This document shows, in pieces, positions 15,201 through 23,249 of a DNA stretch of 64,000 nt (the stretch's first letter is position 1; the number at the start of each line of letters is the position of its first letter). The stretch spans positions 108,350 to 172,349 of the forward strand of contig BQKZ01000102.1 of assembly GCA_036244855.1 (NCBI GenBank), read 5' to 3'. Source of the stretch: Temnopleurus reevesii. Its lineage: Eukaryota; Echinodermata; Echinoidea; Temnopleuroida; Temnopleuridae. The notes beneath the pieces were generated by a model. That model did no database searches and was not told where the DNA came from. It saw only the letters and a list, made by a program, of their open reading frames with translations. A program made the position numbers and the translations under genes.

Positions 15201-18200
15201 GCAAACACAATCCAGTAATAACAAGGACTATTAAAGAGTTTGAAGCAATAGAAAACTGAAGTGCTCTTCCTGTCCATTTAAATTACTCACTTCAGTCAAA
15301 TTATAATTGAATACTTCAGATCTAGAGAATATTCTGTATTCAAACAAAGTCAATTAATCAAATTCAGCTGCTTCTTTCTTTATTTCATAAATGTTCCTCT
15401 GAAATTGATACATAAAACCCCATCAAGATGTGAACATTTGTTTTTATTCCTAAAATACAAATACAAAATTATGCACTACACCTAACAAAATTCATACCTA
15501 TTGGAAGTATCAACCAATGATAATTCAAATATTAGAACAAGAAAAAGACAACATAAATTGCTGTCAGATTAAAATGACAGAATGGATATAAATAAAGCAA
15601 GTAGAACTTTCCTTGCAGGATAAGTCATTTCTTCTTCTCGACAATAGAGGTCAGTATTCTTCAAAATCACCGGACTCTTCTTGTGAAAATGAAAGAAAAT
15701 TTTCTATTCACTGAACGAGAGCAGAGAACACAGTGGTGAGGATCATTATTGACCATAAACTTAACACAAGAGGGAGCTCTTCTGAAAAGCAGTTTCTCTC
15801 TGTGAGAGTTTGCTTGGCTGAATAAATAGTCAGGCAGGCAAGACATGAATTGAAATATTAACATCAAAAGTCAGAGTTAGTGATGATATACACAATCCCT
15901 GTCTTAACCTTTCCAAAAACAGCAATTATTTCAGAATCAAATCAATTAATTATTCTTCCCTAAATTGGGAACACTAACATTTTCACCACTCTTATCAGAG
16001 TCTTTCAATTTAGCACAATATTACTATTTCAATCATTTTAAGTCAGTATAGTAGTCTGCTTGCACAAGTGTGAGTACTGCATACAAGACCTACAAAATAA
16101 ATTAAGTTATATGAATAAAAAAATAAATAAATAAACGAGAGAATGAACCATCAAATAAATGAATAAACACATAAATATATTTCTAAACTGTGTTATTTTC
16201 GTTCTTTCAAATAACTTTTTCTTTTAATTTAGCATGTTAAAAAATCATTGTTTAGTTCAATTTCATATAAAAACCCTGCAAAGTCCGAAATAGAAATGCA
16301 GACCTTTTGATAAAACTATTAATTTAATTGAATTCTTAGGGCAATTCTGACAAAATAATACACAGTTAAAAAAATCCTGAAGCAGAATTGTAAGTCAAAG
16401 TAAATAAATTCCTTAGGAATATTCTCCCAAGTCTCCTGAGCTCCATGTAAATCAATGTAATTTTCAATCATGAATGAGGAAATGAAAGTTACATGTATGT
16501 ACAGGACTGTAAAGCCATACTAATATCCAGAATCAGTTTAGAAAGCATCTATTCAATCAATTATCATCAAATATTGGATTTGCATATCTGATTAAAATTT
16601 ACGTGATTTATTTTTTATTCATACATATAAGCGAATGACCTACATAAGTGTGTGTAGATGATATTTCATTTCTAACAAAGTCTGCCATTGCCATGGTTAC
16701 TGGATTGAACACAATTTGCATCCAGATTGCAAATGCACCACTCCCTAAATAAAATACTCCTGTTATTAGAGATTCTAAACAAGGAAATAAAAACAATGAC
16801 ATAAGGCAAATAAGTACAGACTTTTGTTTTGTAATTGGCTTCATACTTTCTTTTCCACATGCCATTCAAATATCAAGTGTCCTGTCACAAATGATATTAC
16901 AAATTCAGTAGTTTCTCACATAAAATTTTTATGAAATGTCACACATCCCTAATGGCCTGGTCTGCAGTAATGATCTTCCTATGAAATTATTGGGAATTAA
17001 ATATGCTTTGGTCTGATATCAAATTTTGTGTAAATCATTTTCAACAATGATCTTAAAGATAAATAGATGAATCCTCGACCGCGCAGTTAAAATTTATGCC
17101 TCTGCCATCACGCAATCAGAAAGATATGTACGGCTTGTACGATGCCATCAGAAATCAAAAACATTTTACAAATTTTGGGCACTGCAACCTTTGACCCTGT
17201 GAACCAAAAATCTAATCAGTTCTTCCTCACATGCTTTACACAATTGAGCTAAGTTTGAAAAAAATTGGTTAAATTTTTCTGAAGTGATAGCAATAATGAA
17301 CTTATTGCAAGTAACAAGCTATTTTTGGTGATTTTTTAACAAGTTTTTTAGTCCTGTGACCTTTGACCTTTGACCCCCTGAACCCAAAATCTTCTCAATT
17401 CATTCTCACATGCTTATGCATACTTGAGCCAAGTTTGGTCAAAACCCGTCCAGCACTTCCGAACTTATCGCGGTAACAAGTTTCGGACGGACGGACACCC
17501 GCACGCACTGACGGACGGACAACCCGAAAACATAATGCCTCCGGCACCACCTTACAGTGGCGGAGGCATAAAAATGGCCAAACCTTAGTTTTATTATTTT
17601 TTTTTGCTTTTCACTAAGATTGAACAATTACAGTAAAATTATAAATAAACATGTGAAATATGACCTGAAAAGTATTTTCAGATTTTCTTTTCATCCCCTT
17701 CTAAGTTTTTATTTTCCTCATAAATTGTGTAAATTAATACGTTAAAAAAATAGAACAAATTTATATTAAAAAAAAGTTTTTTTCCAACCAACTGATGCCT
17801 TAAAAAAAAAAACAATTGGAAAGCATCCACACATTCTTTTTTGGCCTAGGCATCTAATCCTGTACAGATGGTCCAAAAGAACCAGCAGGGTTCATAGTTT
17901 CATCGGTTATTCAAATTTGAAGTATGAATTGTTGGCTCATTCTGGCAGATAAATAATCTTCCAGCAGTACTACACCAAGACAACATATTTCTCTCCTTTA
18001 ATCAGATTTGCTATTTCTACTTTTAGTTTTAATATACACTCTGCTATTGCCATGGTTACTGGATTGAATCAAAATTTGCATGAAAAATTGCTGAAGCACC
18101 ACTGCCTAAAATAAAATATTTTTGTCATCAGAGAGTCCAAACCAAGGGAATAAAATCAATGACATAAGCAACTAATCCTGTACAGCTTGGTCCAAAATAA

Positions 18201-21200
18201 TGGAACCAGCTAGGTACATAATTTCATCAGATATTATGGAGGTTTTGATTTCGTTCATCAGTCACAGTCACAGTCGACCGGAAGTAGTACGTCATAGTTT
18301 TACTCGTCTTCTCATTGTTACGTGCGCAAATATGTCTGACATAATAATAAGCAGATGCGCAAAACTATGACATACCACTTCCGGTCTACGTGCCCTTCGC
18401 CACAGTTGACTGAAATCGAAAACACCATATTAACTTGATTTATTATTAATGCGTTGGCTTATTCTCGCAGATAGATAACCTTTGAACAATACAATACAAA
18501 GACAATATATTTGTCTCCTTTCTTCAGATGTTAGAAATCATGCCATTAAAATTCTCTTTTTGCACAACTTCATAGAAAAATCAAAGGAAATGACTTCCCA
18601 GTACTGGACTGATTTTTACTTGATAAGAAAATTATCAATTAAAATGAAGTCTTTCAATAAATTATCAGGTTTGGCATACATTTTATCTAAATATGAACAG
18701 AATTTTAAAAAAAAAATGGTCTGGAAAAAATGATTGATTTTCTAACATTTTGCACATACAATCTAGGTATGAGACTGTTGGAGGAGAAAGGTTTTAAGGA
18801 AAAGTTTCAATTAAATCTATGGTCATTATCTATGGCCATGCAATATCAAAGGTTCTTCTTCTTCTTGAAAGGTTCTTCAGTCCCATAAATGAACAAAATA
18901 TTTATTAATATGTACCACTTTCTCAAAGATACTGATATCTCAACCTGGAAATTGAGAGAGTGAGAGAAAGAAATTTAGATTTTATTTTTAAAGAATATTC
19001 AATGGTTCTAGTTTATAAGATCTCTTAGATTCTATAAAACATATTATTATCTATATGACAGTTTTAAGACGTGCAACATCACGCCATGTTGCACGGCTTC
19101 AATTTCACGAATGCGCAAAGCAGTGATCAGCCTTCTGGTACTTCTACAATAATACCGGTAAGTCAAAGGCTAATGTAAAGATAATAATAATTATATTGGA
19201 TGGCTTTATTTCATGAAATACCNNNNNNNNNNNNNNNNNNNNNNNNNNNNNNNNNNNNNNNNNNNNNNNNNNNNNNNNNNNNNNNNNNNNNNNNNNNNNN
19301 NNNNNNNNNNNNNNNNNNNNNNNNNNNNNNNNNNNNNNNNNNNNNNNNNNNNNNNNNNNNNNNNNNNNNNNNNNNNNNNNNNNNNNNNNNNNNNNNNNNN
19401 NNNNNNNNNNNNNNNNNNNNNNNNNNNNATGTACATGTATATGTAGTGAACTCATGCATGTTTTTGTATTTTTCTTTTTGAATCTCAATATCTCAGAATT
19501 GGAATAATTAAAAACCCAAAGATGTTCATATTTTTTTGTTCTTATTGCACCAATTTATCCAAATAGTGTTTTATTTTAGGAGTAATTCTTGCCTTGTTCA
19601 AACAACAATGTCAACTAAATTTCTGTGTTCTCTAAAAGAATCAGGCAATGCTATAGCAGGTCACATACATAATTAATCAACAATTGACATCACGAAATAT
19701 CAAGGGAAAGTCCCAAGTATGCCCATCAAATCTGATAACGTAGTTCAGAGAGATTAGTCCACAGATTAGCATTACAGTATAAAGTAACCGTAAGAACAAA
19801 AATGGACTAAGATTATACATAGGGGAAAATTCTTATAGTATGAGCTTCATGCAGAGGCTGGTGTAGATGTCTTATAAATAAATTTTTTTTGCATCAGCCA
19901 ATGACAATCAGGGATTTTAGTATTAAACTTTAAACACAATTCTATGATTTTATTGTTCATGAAATCAACCCCATGAAAGTATTCAAACGGCATTCATGAA
20001 TTGACAGGTTTATTCTGGGAAACCTGAGGAAAAGCAGCGAACTGCACACATCACTTCATCCACATCACATTAAAGCAGCACGTACCTAAATTGGGACATC
20101 ACCCGGACTATTTATAGGAGATTGGAACCGCAGAGTAGTCTCAATCAGGAAACTAATGATCACTATCACTCCTGAAGGCTTGCAAGCATGTCAAATACAT
20201 GCCAGAGACGAAGGAGAAAACAGGATGAAGGTCCTGTAGCCACAAGAACGTTGCCATGGCAATGGGTGTAAGCTTACGCAGGTTGTTTACACCATCTGGG
20301 CGAGTCTCTTCGGTATATGTGCGAGTGAATGGTGGGCATGGCTGACACCGTCAACTTGTTTTCTTTGGCCTGTGGTTTCCCATAGCCACAGAGCATGTTT
20401 ATTTCATGAAGATAAACTTGGAAATACCCAAAACAACATTTGTGGAAGGCTGGTAATATACATACTGTAAGGAGTGTTGCAAGAAAGTTGTGATCAGTTG
20501 CAAACTGCAGTTGATTGGTACACTCATCATTGTTTCATGCAAATCTTGAAGAAGTACAGACCATCAGAGAATAAAAGTGCACATTTCAATTTGCAACTCA
20601 TATGCATCTGATTTGCAATCAATTTCAGCTTTCTTTCAACAACCAATAGACAGCAAGAGTCATCCAGGATGTTAGCAAAAATCTTTATATAGTCAAGACA
20701 TAGCACACGCAAACTTAATATGTCCAACTCGATCTCGATTGAATAATCGAGCAAACACATTTAAAAAACGGTGAGCTAACACAGCAATCACATTCAGCAG
20801 GTTATGGGATCAAACCCCAGCAATGTCATCACAAGAGATGTTACTTCTATCTTGTATGACATTAAAAAGTTCAGACAGATGAACAGAAAGAGTAGCATTA
20901 ATCAGGCTCTCCTCAACAGGTACTGTGACCAATTTGGATATTATTACAAAAAGCTTAGGTTGCCTTCTGTATTACCCTTTGTATTACCGTAAGACGGGGT
21001 AAACAGGAACACAGGGCTGAACAGGGACAAAAAGTACACAGTCCGTTTCAATAATTTCTATTAATTTTTCATGGATTTCAAAAGATCTACTCTACAATAG
21101 GGTCCTTAGAGTGATCCACCCAATCTGTATTTCAACATGACTTAATTTGCTTTCTGTTCACAATGGCATTCCTGTTTGCCCCGTTTTACGGCAGTACTAT

Positions 21201-21328
21201 TGTTATTGAAATAAATATACGCACCATTTCTTGGTAGCTTCAACTGCCAGTTCATGCAGTGAACCAGTAAACTTGAATTTGGCGGCTCTCTTCCCAACCC
21301 TCTGCAGTCTCTTCCACACAGAGGCCAT
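239..21328 (-). CDS. EHBP1: EHBP1 homologue, 5' part: first 54 codons in two exons
   Basis: Joining minus-strand 21328-21225 (104 nt) to 296-239 (58 nt) gives an open frame of 54 codons. It starts MASVWKRLQRVGKRAAKFKF, has KKW across the splice (TG|G), and continues QPDRLCVIWTRRGRKESTE. From memory, vertebrate EHBP1 starts MASVWKRLQRVGKHASKF and continues KKWQPDKLVVVWTRRSRR, so the match is collinear across the junction. EHBP1 proteins have an N-terminal C2 (NT-C2) domain, a calponin-homology domain and a C-terminal Rab-binding bMERB coiled coil. They link EHD proteins, Rab8/Rab10 membranes and actin during endocytic trafficking. Only the beginning of the NT-C2 domain is here, and the remaining exons lie beyond position 1. 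The start is secure: CACCGCCATGG context and an in-frame TAG seven codons upstream. Splice sites are GTGCGT (donor 1), TTCTTTTCAG (acceptor) and GTAGGT (donor 2). The intron is 20.9 kb and repeat-rich. Confidence 0.93.
455..575. repeat. Dispersed repeat, copy 1 (partner 35118-35235)
   Basis: About 120 bp containing TAATAATGCCCATAGACTTG and TGAAATTCAGTGAATTC recurs at 35118-35235 with substitutions and small indels. It does not resemble a coding region. The flanks differ, so it is a dispersed element fragment rather than a local duplication. Confidence 0.75.
919..1066. mobile_element. MITE with GGCCCSGTAACATAAAG ends, copy 1
   Basis: The element starts GGGCCCGGTAACATAAAGG and ends CTTTATGTTACGGGGCC. 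These are near-perfect terminal inverted repeats, with further inverted ATCGATTGAT-type repeats inside. A second copy lies in the opposite orientation at 62313-62462. There is no coding capacity, so it is a non-autonomous DNA transposon. The target-site duplication is ambiguous, so I do not assign a superfamily. Confidence 0.85.
1436..1457. repeat. (CA)n microsatellite
   Basis: About ten uninterrupted CA units lie at the left border of the 1453-1784 dispersed repeat. The homologous copy at 47171 lacks the extended CA run. Confidence 0.9.
1453..1784 (+). repeat. Long dispersed repeat, copy 1 (partner 47171-47485)
   Basis: About 330 bp is repeated in the same orientation at 47171-47485 with high identity, for example CCATGCGGAATACGCACTGA and TATAAATGCGCCTATCATGA. 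I see no clear terminal inverted repeats, tRNA boxes or protein. Copy 1 has an extra TGATAAGT repetition near 1671-1700. Its nature is unknown. It could be a non-autonomous element or part of a larger transposon. Confidence 0.85.
2010..2495 (+). mobile_element. Non-autonomous element ending TGAAGTTCCCCTTTA
   Basis: The right end (2360-2495) matches, in reverse complement, the fragment at 52172-52331. Shared parts are the TGCCAATT..AAGGATGCCCA core, a TTTGAAAATT block and a terminal GGGTGWARTTCCCCTTT. The left end is not clear, and the extent is an estimate. It abuts another repeat beginning AAAGGGGATTGAAACCC. Confidence 0.6.
2496..3480 (+). mobile_element. Dispersed element with inverted partner at 10236-10482
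   Basis: Positions 2496-2745 reappear inverted at 10236-10482, sharing GGGGATTGAAA, TTTTCTGAGYCAAGAT and GCTACCATTTTGTT. Within this stretch, 2615-2665 is also inverted relative to 3370-3420 (CGTCTGCTA, CCATTTTGTT). The whole therefore looks like one internally palindromic DNA element. Only the repeat evidence supports it, and no protein was found. Confidence 0.5.
3722..3885 (+). mobile_element. tRNA-derived SINE
   Basis: The head GGTGGTCTAGTGTTAAAACA resembles a tRNA A box region. It is followed 40-50 nt later by a degenerate B box, GATTTGATTCC. The tail segment ATCAGTGTTTATCCATGTT also occurs at 3597-3615, which suggests a second truncated copy just upstream. There is no open frame. Confidence 0.6.
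4230..5750. repeat. Satellite-like tandem array, about 8 monomers of 170-190 bp
   Basis: A monomer recurs head-to-tail, marked by AACTGGGTTTACCAACAGG, TATTAGATGTAAGTCAGTA, CTATTTTGTACTTAA and GAGAGGCTTGCATTTGGAT. The CAACAGG landmark falls near 4420, 4780, 4953, 5138, 5328 (diverged) and 5510, giving steps of about 170-190 bp or a double step. The central monomers (about 4950-5520) are the most alike and the edges are more diverged, as in unequal-crossover arrays. It lies within EHBP1 intron sequence. Confidence 0.9.
5751..8289. other. Intronic AT-rich sequence, no gene seen
   Basis: This part of the long EHBP1 intron has short open frames only. I found none with splice-site support, homology or domain motifs, and no clear transposon ends. 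Confidence 0.6.
8290..8771. mobile_element. MITE with GAAGGG..ACCCACCC inverted ends
   Basis: The left end GAAGGGCGACCCACCCC and the right end GGGTGGGTTACCCCTTC form imperfect terminal inverted repeats about 480 bp apart. Inside, TTTGAAAATTCATAAC-like blocks occur near both ends in inverted orientation. The sequence is non-coding, and the target-site duplication is not clear. Confidence 0.65.
9110..9830. promoter_or_regulatory. CpG-dense, GC-richer island inside the EHBP1 intron
   Basis: About 700 bp has many CpG dinucleotides (for example AGCGAAGCGC, CGTGCGTACCCCGGGG, CACGGACACCG), unlike the CpG-poor AT-rich flanks. No repeat partner was found in the window. A 117-codon plus-strand open frame (9435-9788) lies in it, but nothing about its protein is recognisable. 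The stretch could be an alternative promoter or first exon of EHBP1, an enhancer, or a young CpG-rich insertion. Confidence 0.35.
9831..14640. other. Intronic sequence without a supported gene
   Basis: This stretch contains the inverted partner of the 2496 repeat at 10236-10482, a GC-moderate unique stretch at about 11750-12480, and purine-rich sequence near 14460-14560. Short open frames lack splice sites or homology. Confidence 0.55.
10236..10482 (-). repeat. Inverted copy of the 2496-2745 repeat
   Basis: The reverse complement of this segment matches 2496-2745 block for block, including AAGTATTTTGTTATCCC and TGGGAGATAAATCACCATTT-like parts. It is an old dispersed element copy. Confidence 0.75.
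14645..14745. repeat. (GA)n-rich microsatellite tract
   Basis: This is an interrupted GAGA/AAAGAG purine run. It creates Ser/Leu-rich open frames on the minus strand that are not genes. Confidence 0.85.
14856..14971. mobile_element. GGGGGTGTTGC MITE family, copy
   Basis: The left end AGGGCATTGCTAGAAAGTTG is degenerate. The right end TTTCAAGCAACACCCCC is followed by TAA. Internal GTTGCAA/TTGCAA motifs match the better preserved copy at 56280-56455. Confidence 0.65.
14972..16672. other. Intronic AT-rich sequence, nothing recognised
   Basis: This stretch lies inside the 20.9 kb EHBP1 intron. I see no repeats shared with the rest of the window, no splice-supported exon and no transposon ends. 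Confidence 0.5.
17094..17573. mobile_element. MITE/DNA element with TTTATGCCTCYGCCA ends
   Basis: The left end TTTATGCCTCTGCCA and the right end TGGCGGAGGCATAAA are inverted repeats. The 3' terminal 40 bp (17532-17571) folds on itself (ATGCCTCCGGCACC .. GTGGCGGAGGCAT). It contains TGACCTTTGACC repeats and GGACGGACGGAC runs typical of a repeat type seen in several marine invertebrate genomes (recalled, not checked). No transposase is present. Confidence 0.8.
18237..18427. mobile_element. Foldback MITE with TATTA target-site duplication
   Basis: The 191 bp element starts TGGAGGTTTTGATTTCG and ends CGAAAACACCA, flanked on both sides by TATTA (18232-18236 and 18428-18432). A strong internal palindrome pairs ACCGGAAGTAGTACGTCATA with its inverse near 18360-18390. 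It sits inside repeat block B2, and the related block B1 (17846-18010) lacks it. Confidence 0.85.
18533..19222. other. Intronic sequence before the gap
   Basis: No exon or repeat is recognised. A small inverted pair (GTGCAACATCACGCCATGTTGCAC) lies at about 19072-19095. Confidence 0.5.
19223..19428. other. Assembly gap (206 N)
   Basis: This is a run of undetermined bases. Any open frame drawn through it is meaningless. Confidence 0.99.
20471..20645. mobile_element. GGGGGTGTTGC MITE family, degenerate copy
   Basis: The element begins GGAGTGTTGCAAGAAAGTTG after TAA and ends near TTTCTTTCAACAACC. Its interior has GTTGCAAACTGCAGTTGATT and CATTTCAATTTGCAACTC blocks shared with the copy at 55079-55236. 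Confidence 0.6.
20987..21191. mobile_element. MITE with CCGTAAGACGGGGTAAACAG ends beside the EHBP1 donor
   Basis: The left end CCGTAAGACGGGGTAAACAG and the right end CTGTTTGCCCCGTTTTACGG are inverted repeats 205 bp apart. Its near edge is only 33 bp inside the intron from the exon ending at 21225. It is non-coding. Confidence 0.85.
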
Positions 21329-21439
21329 GGCGGTGATCCTTTCTCTCTCCTATAGTCACACAGGCCTCAATGGCCAAGTAAGCAGGGTGAGTGAGCTCAG
21401 TCTCAATGAAGACTGGTGTCGGGTCTGTTGAATCCTAAA
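21225..21439 (-). CDS. EHBP1: EHBP1 exon with start codon (5' UTR 21439-21329, CDS 21328-21225)
   Basis: The coding part is 34 codons plus two bases, ending TG before a GTGCGT donor at 21224. The 5' boundary is inferred from a strong minus-strand acceptor, a long pyrimidine tract ending CCTCCTCCAATAG at 21440. That leaves a 111 nt 5' UTR in this exon. An in-frame TAG lies seven codons before the ATG. The UTR boundary is less certain than the coding part, because transcription could also begin here. Confidence 0.88.
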
Positions 21440-22119
21440 CTATTGGAGGAGGAGAATGAGAAAAACGGAAAATAACAAAAATATGAAATTAAATACTTGT
21501 GCTTCATTGGAAATATTAACTTCTATAATACAGCTTTGGGATTAAAGGTGCATGATATGATGCCAAGTTATATTACAAACGGCTCAAATGCAGAATATCT
21601 TGCAATACACTGAGCATTATGAAAATATGAATTGATGAATTCTCAAATCAAAGAAATTATAATAACAATAATCAAAATAGACAATCGTTTACCCTAATAT
21701 ATCCACCCAGTGGGTGCTTTTAATAGGCACTTACATTCCAATTTAATACAATCATCATTGTCCAAGTGGTCCTTTTTTATGACTTTTTGTCCAGTTTGGT
21801 TTTTAAAAAAAATGAGATAAAATACTTATGGTGAAGAATGAGCTATCTATGGCATACCTACAACAAACTAGCAAGCAAAACATATAAACTGTAACAAAGC
21901 GGCTCCTATCACTACAACAAACCTTGCAATGAGTCCGGCTGATGATGACATACCTATATGTAAACAATTATTGAGCTTCATTCCCGTCAATAGTAATTAA
22001 GTATGATCTGGAAGCATATCCTGTGGAAATAACCGCTTCCTGTGTCAATCTGGCATGAGGACAGACAAAACTTGTCCCCTACCTGATCTGGGAAATATAA
22101 ATGTCTATCACATCAAACT

Positions 22120-22470
22120 TATCTCCCCTACCTACCTTTTACGCTTCTCTTCTCATCACTTAATTAACCCCTCTCTTTCCGTCCATCTTCTCTTTCTCCA
22201 ATCCAACCTTCTTTATCATATTTCTTTGGCATTATTCCTTGTCATATCTCCCCTTCCCCTTTACCTCTTCCCATTTCCTTCTCTCTCTCCCTTCTTTTTT
22301 CTCTTCCCCCTTCTGTCATTTTCTCTTCCTATCCCGCTCCCATTTAACTTTTTCAATTCCTTGTTTCTTTTCTGCTATTTCCAGTCCCACTCTCCATCTC
22401 CCTTTTCCTCTCCCTCACCTCTTCTCCATTCCTTATCTATGTGATTTACACACATTATCTTCTCTTTCCA
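22120..22470. repeat. Pyrimidine-rich low-complexity tract
   Basis: This is a CT/CCT/TTC-dominated stretch in the presumed 5' UTR intron of EHBP1. It generates Ser/Phe/Leu/Pro-rich open frames in two plus-strand frames, which I treat as artefacts. Confidence 0.8.
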
Positions 22471-22940
22471 TAACTTACCTCTCCGATGAATCATAAGCCC
22501 TTCCTTCACCTTTCCAAATGACTATCATTGGGAAATATAATTTTGTTTCCATAGCAACTCATCTCTTGAGTTGAACACTTTACACCTGCCAATCAAAACC
22601 ATATTCAGTACTTACCACACAAATCCAACGAACAGCTATAATTATTTTTTTAAATAAATGTACATTTCCTCATGTACAAACAAGTGTAAGGTTTTAATTT
22701 CCATGACAATGCCCTTCAGAAAAAAAATACTTCACATACATAACAACATAAGATGTCTTTTTGATCACTGGGAGGAAGAACTGCCAATCCCCTACACCAT
22801 GTTAAAGAGAACAATAATTATTCATGGCCAGTTTTAATCGCATACCGTGACTAATGAATCAAGCAGTACCACGATCCAACTCATCATAAACCTGCATGCC
22901 ATTCACTCTAAATCTGCTAGAATCCTCCCGTACCCCTTAC

Positions 22941-23215
22941 CTCTATAGCGAGATACACTTGACCAAGGGCCCTCCTCCACGGTGATTCAAGAATAAGAGT
23001 TTACGACGATGGATGACCTGGTGATTGGACCCCTCCTCCTCCTAGCATGTCTCTGTCACAGGTAGCTAGTGAGGCGACAGCACACCTGTGACGCCACTCC
23101 GCTGCGATCACACACTTAATTAGCTCCTCATGGGGATGGCCCGCGAGTATTCAATAGATGCAGCGTTGACTCTGTAATCAGGCTCTCTCCCCGTCTCCCT
23201 CTCTCTCAATCCAAG
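22941..23215 (-). promoter_or_regulatory. EHBP1: Probable EHBP1 non-coding first exon and core promoter region
   Basis: A minus-strand donor CTATAGAG|GTAAGG lies at 22941/22940. It would pair with the acceptor at 21440 to give a 1.5 kb 5' UTR intron. The sequence behind it (22.94-23.25 kb) is GC-richer than its surroundings, not obviously repetitive, and contains CACACCTGTGA and TAATTA motifs resembling T-box/E-box and homeodomain sites. A TATTTAT-like box lies at about 23239-23247 on the minus strand, so a start site near 23215 is a guess. No transcript evidence is available. Confidence 0.33.
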
Positions 23216-23249
23216 GCTCTTCCGTGAGCACTGTGTGAATAAATATGAG

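Larger units (their letters stand above)
16673..18530 (+). repeat. Local direct repeats (A1, B1, A2, B2), one copy split by a MITE
   Basis: Block A (GCCATGGTTACTGGATTGAA to AATGACATAAG) occurs at 16673-16830 and 18040-18180. Block B (CTAATCCTGTACAG to a CTCCTTT..TCAG end) occurs at 17846-18010 and 18165-18530. In the second B copy an inverted-repeat element at 18237-18427 interrupts the unit. The order is consistent with an old segmental duplication in the EHBP1 intron. Confidence 0.8.

Noticed and set aside
19144..19488. Frames across the 206 N gap
   Set aside because: Undetermined bases make the translation meaningless.
22055..22496. Two overlapping Ser/Leu/Phe-rich frames
   Set aside because: They are produced by a pyrimidine-rich low-complexity tract.
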